This document shows, one piece after another, positions 1 through 4,441 of a stretch of 8,136 bases of DNA (its first letter is position 1; each line of letters begins with the position of its first letter). Under the pieces are notes generated by a model. It saw only the letters and a program-made list of their open reading frames with translations. It had not been told where the DNA came from and did not search any database. The translations under genes were made by a program, and so were the position numbers. This DNA comes from Planctomycetota bacterium (lineage in GTDB: Bacteria > Planctomycetota > Phycisphaerae > WQYP01): assembly GCA_021826605.1 (NCBI GenBank), contig JAKAZF010000101.1, forward strand, positions 1-8,136, read 5' to 3'.

Positions 1-100
1 CGCCTTGGGTTATCAATCTCCTGTGGATTTTGAAAACCAGTTCAGTTAAACATTAACCAAGAACTCCGCTTTTCCTGTCCACGTTTTCGAAGAAAGATCA
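1..100 (+). mobile_element. Right end of an IS3-family insertion sequence (truncated by the window edge)
   Basis: The window opens inside the last codons of an IS3-type transposase (stop at 47-49). About 50 bp of non-coding sequence follows and ends near GAAAGATCA at 92-100. Read on the minus strand this end begins TGATCTTTCTTC and continues to GTGGACAGG, which resembles IS3-family terminal inverted repeats (TGA start, internal GTGGACA or GTAGACA). The exact boundary is inferred: the left inverted repeat and the target duplication lie outside the window. The next sequence, from about 131, is the 11-12 bp tandem array, so the IS may have inserted at or beside that array. Confidence 0.6.
2..49 (+). 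CDS. IS3-family transposase (OrfB), C-terminal end only
   Basis: Frame 2 from the first base reads ALGYQSPVDFENQFS and then TAA at 47-49. This is the characteristic tail of IS3-family DDE transposases, whose last residues run 'H-S-x-L-G-Y-x-S-P-x-x-F-E'. Only 15 residues are present; the catalytic DDE residues and the start lie upstream of the window. The call rests on a short but distinctive motif plus the IS-end-like sequence that follows. I cannot say whether the full transposase is intact. Confidence 0.65.
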   Translation, partial: ALGYQSPVDFENQFS

Positions 101-130
101 GACACTTCCGGCCAAACCGAAACCCATACA

Positions 131-470
131 TGGACGCGATACCGGACGCTGCGCGGACATTGCCCGGACGCCAACCGACTGCTGCCCGGCTGCTGCTCGG
201 ACAATTCACGGGACACTGCGCGGATGTTTCGCCGGACGCTACGCCGGATGCTGCGTGGACTGCGACGGTAATTGCCAAGTCATTTGCACACCCTCGTGCC
301 AACCTTGATGCACACTTTGGTGCACACGTTCATGCCAACTGTCGGGACACGTCTCGGTAGTTGCCCGGTGATTACCCAGATAATGCGTCGGACATTGCGC
401 GGATGCTACGGCGGATGCTGCACCGGATGTTGCGCCGTATGCTTCGTGGCCGCTGCTCGTCTTGCGGCTT
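131..470. repeat. Degenerate tandem array with an 11-12 bp period
   Basis: Roughly 28 units recur every 11 or 12 bp. In the outer parts the landmark is GGA(C/T), starting at 132, 144, 155, 166, 188, 199, 211, 222, 234, 246 and 257, and again at 390, 401, 413 and 425, usually followed about 6 bp later by TGC. The central part is strictly 12-periodic: TGC starts at 273, 285, 297, 309, 321 and 333, each followed by [AC][AC]A. The unit on the minus strand is approximately GCGCA(A/G)C(A/G)TCC(G). Short open frames cross the array, but mixed 11/12-bp spacing changes the reading frame repeatedly and they have no recognisable start signal, so I treat the array as non-coding. Function unknown. Confidence 0.75.
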
Positions 471-591
471 TATTTTCAAATAAGGGGTTGGTGTCTAACC
501 AAAATGACCGGCTTTCCCATTCCAGAAAGCCGCCAAAGATTCCGTTCGATTGAACACCTCAAAATGTTGCGTCCATGAGCAAATCGCCAAG
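471..591. other. Gene-free stretch with one short perfect hairpin
   Basis: No coding region is supported between the tandem array and the dispersed repeat. The one clear structure is a hairpin with 8-bp perfect arms, CGGCTTTC at 509-516 and GAAAGCCG at 525-532, around the 8-nt loop 517-524. It has no T run on either side, so it is not a typical intrinsic terminator. It lies beyond the 3' end of the minus-strand operon and could stabilise a transcript end, but this is a guess. Confidence 0.4.
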
Positions 592-777
592 CACTGACTG
601 GGCGTTCTGAAACCGGTAGCGAAACGGAGCAGGTCGGGAGTGGCATGAACGGACGACGGCGGAGTTGAGCGCGGTTTAGAACGACCGGTGAGTGCGTGAC
701 CGTCTAGGTTTCCATCACGGCGATTTGTCTGGCCGGTTGCTGAATGCCTGGAAGCAAGCCGGCTAGTCAAAGCGCCG
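592..777. repeat. Dispersed repeat, copy 1, ending in a long imperfect palindrome
   Basis: Bases 719-777 match 3967-4025 at 55 of 59 positions in the same orientation. Weaker similarity extends left: the CCGT(C/T)TAGGTT block at about 700, and about 592-645 against about 3864-3915. Copy 1 carries roughly 40 extra bases in the middle. The conserved core folds on itself: CGGCG, TTTG, CTGGCCGG and TTGCT (718-736) pair with AGCAA, CCGGCTAG, CAAA and CGCCG (749-777), about 22 pairs with single mismatches or bulges between blocks. It resembles a REP- or MITE-like palindromic element without its own gene. Its right end overlaps the last codons of the glycosyltransferase gene. Confidence 0.8.
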
Positions 778-1789
778 ACCTTAACGCTGTCTGATTTTCC
801 CGATGATTGTTGCCGGGGATTTTGAACCTGCCAATCTCTTCAGTCTGGCCGAAATAGGGATAATAATCCGGGAACTTGGCCAGCAACACAGCCTCCGCCT
901 TGGCATATTTTCTGAACTGTCTTACGAACCTGGTGGCGTTCGTGACAAACCTGCCATGCTCGTATTGGTAATCATGCCTTACCACCATTGAGCGTCGATG
1001 AATCGTCCTGAACCCCTGCTGCATGAGGCGAAAACAAAAATCAATGTCCTCGCAGGCAGCATCGGGAAATGACTCATCGAACCTGACATTTTCGGCCACC
1101 GGTCGGCTGATGGCAAAGTTGCAGGTTGGACCATACAACAGGATGCTGGTGCGCTTGAAACATCTGCCGTTCAGGGTTCCATTGATTTCGTGATATTTGT
1201 CAAACCAAGTGGAATTTGATGAATCGGTTCTGCCAGAAAGACAGTGAACGTATGGGTTCTCGACGAATCCGCTGACTGCCTCGGAAACCCAATTTGATTC
1301 AGGGATGCAATCTGAATCCGTGAACAAAATGACATCGGCCTGAAATTCCAAGGCGGCATCCAGTCCCTGATTTCGTGCGGCTGCCGGGCCTTTCGATGTC
1401 GGGCTGTTCAAAACCTGAACTGCGCTCGGAAGTTGGGGCCAGAGTGGTGAGCCATCGTTGACGACAATCACCGTCGCCGCTTGGTCCACAATTTTGCCGA
1501 CAGCCCGTTGCAATAAATCCGCCTGAAACTCCGTGGAGCACTTGGCGGGAATGACCACCACCGCCCGCGATTGGCTGGTCACGCCGTTCCGCAAAACTTT
1601 TGGTTGCAGCTCAAGAATTGATCTGGTCTTGGGGTGACGTGTTTTTACCTGCCCGGTTTTTGATGCTTTGTAGGCAATCACCTCCAGCACTTTGGTGAGG
1701 AGAAATCGTTTTCGACCGGCACGTCCTCGCATTTCCTCCCACCAGTAATCGAGCGTAGCGCCGCTGGGCAGATGCACCAAGGAACTCAT
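767..1789 (-). CDS. Family 2 (GT-A fold) glycosyltransferase
   Basis: The 340-aa product should transfer a sugar from a nucleotide-sugar donor to an acceptor. The GT2 core starts near residue 75 with AVVVIPAKC and continues with the nucleotide-binding VIVVNDGS (107-114), GPAAARNQGLD (134-144) and the metal-binding DSD at 158-160 (FTDSDC). An acceptor region with CEDIDFCFRL follows (246-255), where E247/D248 fit the usual ED catalytic-base motif. About 70 N-terminal residues before the core are unassigned. There is no membrane segment or signal peptide, so the enzyme is probably cytoplasmic. The start is firm: ATG overlaps the TGA of the upstream radical SAM gene (ATGA) and is preceded by GGAGG. 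It is the last gene of the minus-strand operon, and its stop codon lies inside the dispersed repeat, so the extreme C-terminus may be repeat-derived. Donor and acceptor are unknown. Confidence 0.88.
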   Translation of the reverse strand: MSSLVHLPSGATLDYWWEEMRGRAGRKRFLLTKVLEVIAYKASKTGQVKTRHPKTRSILELQPKVLRNGVTSQSRAVVVIPAKCSTEFQADLLQRAVGKIVDQAATVIVVNDGSPLWPQLPSAVQVLNSPTSKGPAAARNQGLDAALEFQADVILFTDSDCIPESNWVSEAVSGFVENPYVHCLSGRTDSSNSTWFDKYHEINGTLNGRCFKRTSILLYGPTCNFAISRPVAENVRFDESFPDAACEDIDFCFRLMQQGFRTIHRRSMVVRHDYQYEHGRFVTNATRFVRQFRKYAKAEAVLLAKFPDYYPYFGQTEEIGRFKIPGNNHRENQTALRSAL

Positions 1790-2766
1790 GCGTCACCTCC
1801 CAGCCAGGCACAATTCCGGCAATACGCATCCTGCTTGTGTGTGCGGCGAAACTGTTCCGCCGGTTCAGAATTGAGGATTTGCAGAATATTTCCGTCCCGA
1901 ATATGGCCCATTTTGTGGGGATGAAACATATTGCATGGCGTCACAAAACCATCGTGCTGGATGCACGTCTCACGGTGCAATGCGGGACAGGACGAACGGG
2001 AGCCATTCGATTTTGCTGACGTATGCAAATCAAGCTCAACACCCTGAATCTGATCGGGAATCAGGCATGGCAGACCGGTGGAATCCAGCAACGCTTTGGC
2101 TTCAACAAAGGCACTACGAATCGTGGCCCATTCTGAAATGACACGATTGAGCACCCGGTGGTCTGGCAAATCGCTTCTGACTACATTATAGATCAATCCG
2201 ACGTTAAATGTCTGCGCCAGCCGGGCCATGTCGGCAATTCTATGGATGTTGCCAGATTGGAGTGTGAATACGAAATAGGGTCGGGGCTGATGGTCGTCGA
2301 GCAGCTTGAGATTACGTTCGATGTATTCCCACCGCGCACCGCGCCGGATTTCCGCCAGTTCCTCCGGGTCGGATGAGTCCAATGATATGAAAAGCTGCAC
2401 CCCGAAGGTTTTTAATAATACCACGCGCTCACCGTCACGGATGTTCAAATTCGTGAACAGGTGAAGTGCCGCTGTCGGCCATTTTTCACGAATGATTTTA
2501 AGAAACGCCGGAAATTTCGGATGGATGGTGCTTTCGCCCCGGCCATTTAACCGGACGATTTCAGGCGGATGACTAAACGCCGCCAGTGTCTGATCGAGCG
2601 TATCCTCGGTCATGAAATACCCAGGCTGATTTCGTTCCTTTACAAAACCGCACATAATGCACGAGAGATTGCAGTTGTGGCTGAGTTCCAAAATCAGCTC
2701 CCGTGGCTGGATCAAAGTTGTCAGTTCCGCTGATTGCATTTGAGCACTTTGCAAGGAAGGTTGCAT
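1786..2766 (-). CDS. Radical SAM/SPASM-domain protein
   Basis: This 326-aa product belongs to the radical SAM superfamily, which cleaves S-adenosylmethionine at a [4Fe-4S] cluster to start radical chemistry. The cluster motif CNLSCIMC is at residues 32-39 (CxxxCxxC). NGRGES at 74-79 takes the place of the SAM-binding GGEP-type motif, and FISLDSSD at 126-133 is a later core strand. The C-terminal part has SPASM-like cysteines for auxiliary Fe-S clusters: C260, C268, C278, and the CxxC pair C316/C319, with the typical 'GxVxPCN' and 'MGHIRDGNIL' signatures. SPASM enzymes commonly modify peptides or proteins. The first ATG overlaps the upstream radical SAM gene by 46 bp; an in-frame ATG at 2739 is an alternative, and neither has a clear Shine-Dalgarno sequence. 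The substrate is not identifiable. Confidence 0.87.
   Translation of the reverse strand: MQPSLQSAQMQSAELTTLIQPRELILELSHNCNLSCIMCGFVKERNQPGYFMTEDTLDQTLAAFSHPPEIVRLNGRGESTIHPKFPAFLKIIREKWPTAALHLFTNLNIRDGERVVLLKTFGVQLFISLDSSDPEELAEIRRGARWEYIERNLKLLDDHQPRPYFVFTLQSGNIHRIADMARLAQTFNVGLIYNVVRSDLPDHRVLNRVISEWATIRSAFVEAKALLDSTGLPCLIPDQIQGVELDLHTSAKSNGSRSSCPALHRETCIQHDGFVTPCNMFHPHKMGHIRDGNILQILNSEPAEQFRRTHKQDAYCRNCAWLGGDA
1794..1800 (-). promoter_or_regulatory. Ribosome binding site of the glycosyltransferase gene
   Basis: On the minus strand GGAGGTG lies just before the ATG at 1789, with GGAGG about 6 nt from the start codon. It sits inside the last codons of the upstream radical SAM gene and supports translational coupling through the ATGA overlap. 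It is the only strong Shine-Dalgarno sequence I see in this operon. Confidence 0.75.
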
Positions 2767-3548
2767 TGACGCATGGCCGCTTGGACGCCTGCGGCGTAGT
2801 CGCTGGAAATTATTTCAGAAATTTGGTCGCGGGCCAAATTGCCCAATGCTTTCTGGCAGCCCGGAATCCATGACTGTTGGAAACAGGTGAAAACATCGCC
2901 GTTGGGCAGGATAGAAAGATTTCTCCCGGCGGCGTGACAGATTTCATTTTCTGGCACCCGTTTTTCCTGTGCCGGCATCGCGGTCCACTCGCCGCCAAAA
3001 CCCTCCGCCATGTAGTCCTGGATGCTGTGATACACCCCAAGCTCGTCAGCCAGCGCCCTGACATCAGCCAGATATTTTTTGGTTTCTTGGGCCAGCACGG
3101 ACTGGATGCTCAATTGGTCTGGCCGCAAAACGCTTCGGGCGTAGCGCAAATTACCGAGAACGATGTCCATCGTGTCGCGGCCCCGAACAAACTGCCATTG
3201 TTTCCGGTCAACGGTATCAATCGAAACCACGATATGAATTTTCAGCGGGGCGATCCGGTCAATGAACGCTGCGTCCATCAGCACGCCGTTGGTTATCAGA
3301 ACAGTGCGGCAGGGATGATTCTTGATGGCTGTGAGGAGACTGATGATCCGGTCACGAAAGAGCAACGGCTCGCCGCCAACGATGCAAAATTCTGTGAGAT
3401 CAGGTAGCGCGTTAATCGCGTGGGCGACCAACCACGAATCCAGCGGTGTAAACGCCGGGCGAATGGCCCAATGATGACATTTTGTGCATCGCTCGTTGCA
3501 GGCGAATGAAATCAAATAGTAGAGATTGGTGGGCGAGAATGATTTCAT
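2721..3548 (-). CDS. Radical SAM protein with SPASM/twitch-like C-terminus
   Basis: First of the three overlapping minus-strand genes, 275 aa. The radical SAM cluster motif is CNERCTKC at residues 17-24, followed by VGGEP at 57-61 (SAM-binding GGE motif), LITNG at 84-88 and VSIDT at 108-112, all in the usual order. The C-terminus has C204 in NEICHAAGRN, the ILPNGDVFTC segment ending at C222, C231, GNLARDQISEI (236-246) and the trio C262, C266, C271. This is a SPASM-like arrangement for one or two auxiliary Fe-S clusters. It is only moderately similar by eye to the second radical SAM protein, so the two probably do different steps or form a pair. No Shine-Dalgarno is evident before the ATG. 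It could modify a peptide, a sugar or another small molecule; the sequence does not decide. Confidence 0.87.
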   Translation of the reverse strand: MKSFSPTNLYYLISFACNERCTKCHHWAIRPAFTPLDSWLVAHAINALPDLTEFCIVGGEPLLFRDRIISLLTAIKNHPCRTVLITNGVLMDAAFIDRIAPLKIHIVVSIDTVDRKQWQFVRGRDTMDIVLGNLRYARSVLRPDQLSIQSVLAQETKKYLADVRALADELGVYHSIQDYMAEGFGGEWTAMPAQEKRVPENEICHAAGRNLSILPNGDVFTCFQQSWIPGCQKALGNLARDQISEIISSDYAAGVQAAMRQCNLPCKVLKCNQRN

Positions 3549-3566
3549 TCGGATTTTGGCCGATGC

Positions 3567-3580
3567 GATTTTGCAAAATC
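3567..3580. promoter_or_regulatory. Perfect 14-bp palindrome upstream of the radical SAM operon
   Basis: GATTTTGCAAAATC reads the same on both strands and lies 19-32 bp upstream of the ATG at 3548, in the 76-bp gap between the small ORF and the operon. Position and symmetry suit an operator for a dimeric regulator, but no regulator gene is linked and I find no second copy. I see no clear -35/-10 pair in the gap. Confidence 0.3.
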
Positions 3581-3624
3581 AATTCAACACCTAAACATTG
3601 AAATTGTTGGGCTGAAAATTAAGG

Positions 3625-3816
3625 CTATGCCCATTTAGCCATCGCGCGGGCGACTTCATTGAGATTGGTGATGCGCCATTTGGCTCCATTGCCGACGAGT
3701 GATGCCCGCCTTTGTTCGGCTGCGGCTGCCGCCGGACTACGGCGTGCCCGGCGTATTGCCGCCATGCGGCTTTTGGCTTCCTGCCTTTTCATCTGGCTGA
3801 ATGACATCTTTTTCAT
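3625..3816 (-). CDS. Small basic hypothetical protein upstream of the radical SAM operon
   Basis: An open frame on the operon strand ends at 3625. From the ATG at 3816 it gives 63 residues (MKKMSFSQMKRQEAKS...). It could also start at 3807 or further in; no start has a good Shine-Dalgarno. The frame is open further upstream to 4005, but that part runs into the dispersed repeat and is probably not coding. The product is rich in Arg, Lys and Ala, including an Ala-rich RRSPAAAAAEQRR stretch. It ends in GAKWRITNLNEVARAMAKWA, with two AKW tripeptides 17 residues apart. I do not recognise it. Its place 76 bp before the radical SAM genes makes a peptide substrate conceivable, though the strongly basic N-terminal part is unlike most leader peptides. 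It may also be an unrelated small protein or a spurious frame. Confidence 0.4.
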   Translation of the reverse strand: MKKMSFSQMKRQEAKSRMAAIRRARRSPAAAAAEQRRASLVGNGAKWRITNLNEVARAMAKWA

Positions 3817-3863
3817 CAAGAAATAGATAGGGTAATCCGGGGGCGGAATCAAGTTTGCGGCGG

Positions 3864-4025
3864 CACTGGACGGGCGTTTTGGAAATCGGAGCGAACGGAA
3901 CGGCTGTGGAGTCGCGAGATTTTCAAAAAGTCCGTTGAGTACCTGGCCGTTTAGGTTCGTATTACTGGCGATTTGTCTGGCCGGTTGCTGAACACCTGGA
4001 AGCAAGCCGGCCAGTCAAAGTGCCG
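3864..4025. repeat. Dispersed repeat, copy 2, ending in a long imperfect palindrome
   Basis: This is the second copy of the element at 592-777, in the same orientation; the last 59 bp (3967-4025) differ at four positions. The hairpin is preserved: TTTG, CTGGCCGG and TTGCT on the left pair with AGCAA, CCGGCCAG and CAAA on the right, around an 11-nt loop. This copy has an additional outer inverted pair not found in copy 1: GGTTCGTAT at 3954-3962 with ATACGAATCC at 4041-4050. Together the two copies bracket the radical SAM/glycosyltransferase genes and the small ORF. I see no gene inside the repeat itself. Confidence 0.8.
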
Positions 4026-4441
4026 GGCAGCATCATTGCGATACGAATCCTTTAATAAATTTCCGATTTCATCGGATGGAATGCGAAAATCCCCAATAAA
4101 AACAGTGTAAATACGCATTTTTGCAGCCCAAAAGTGAGGTCGCATTTTGTGTAAAGATTGCACAAAAGCGGGCTTTTACTCTGCCAAACTGGTTGCCGCA
4201 TGAAAAAAATCAGCGGCCAACCGCATAAAGTGTATCACATACATCTTTGCGGAGAGGAGTTCAGTCAAACTGCAAGACATAAAATTGGATTCGGTCATCG
4301 TTCCGAGGTTGAACCACGCTTCGTGTGTCAGGCACACCTTGCGCCCGGTAAGTTCAGGCAGAATGACCAATCAGGAAGTGAAATTAACGATTGTGCCAAC
4401 GGGGCATAACGCCATTTGAAAAACCGCTAACATCGCTTTTT
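4026..4441. other. Non-coding leader of the relaxase gene
   Basis: About 415 bp without a convincing gene between repeat copy 2 and the relaxase start. It is more AT-rich than the relaxase gene. Short open frames on both strands lack ribosome binding sites and recognisable protein features. It contains a small inverted repeat TCCGAT/ATCGGA (4062-4076) and two larger hairpins described separately (4141-4222). A leader of this kind next to a MobF gene is where an origin of transfer is commonly found. Confidence 0.5.
4141..4222. other. Two adjacent hairpins upstream of the relaxase; possible oriT
   Basis: Hairpin 1: CGCATTTTGTG (4141-4151) pairs with CACAAAAGCG (4161-4170), ten pairs with one bulged A and a 9-nt loop. 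Hairpin 2: GGTTGCCGC (4191-4199) pairs with GCGGCCAACC (4213-4222), nine pairs with one bulged base and a 13-nt A-rich loop. MobF relaxases recognise an inverted repeat next to the nic site, and oriT is frequently upstream of the relaxase gene. Assigning oriT here is inference from position and symmetry only; I do not recognise a known nic sequence. Confidence 0.3.

Noticed and set aside
131..470. CRISPR array
   Set aside because: The units are only 11-12 bp, have no alternating identical repeats and unique spacers, and no cas gene is present.
130..553. Plus-strand open frames across the tandem array, one with a four-residue rhythm (HTL, PTL, HTF, PTV)
   Set aside because: The rhythm follows from the 12-bp DNA period. 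It is lost when 11-bp units shift the frame, and there is no ribosome binding site or family resemblance.
495..770. 91-aa minus-strand frame next to the glycosyltransferase
   Set aside because: It lies almost wholly within the dispersed repeat and intergenic sequence, has no start signal and shows no protein features.
690..777. Integron attC site (also considered for 3954-4050)
   Set aside because: The palindrome and the same-orientation copies are suggestive, but the paired GTTRRRY and RYYYAAC ends needed for attC are missing and no integron integrase is seen.
2877..3407. 176-aa plus-strand frame
   Set aside because: It is antisense to the radical SAM gene, whose motifs are clear, so this frame is a shadow of that coding sequence.
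3951..4118. Minus-strand frame from the ATG at 4118 (MRIYTVFIGDFRIPSDEIGN...), possibly a small gene or gene remnant
   Set aside because: Its second half is the dispersed repeat, there is no ribosome binding site, and no family is recognised. It may be a remnant, but I cannot support a gene.
4158..4409. Plus-strand frame (83 aa) and opposing minus-strand frame (4370-4176) in the relaxase leader
   Set aside because: Neither has a ribosome binding site or recognisable domain, and both cover the hairpins of the non-coding leader.
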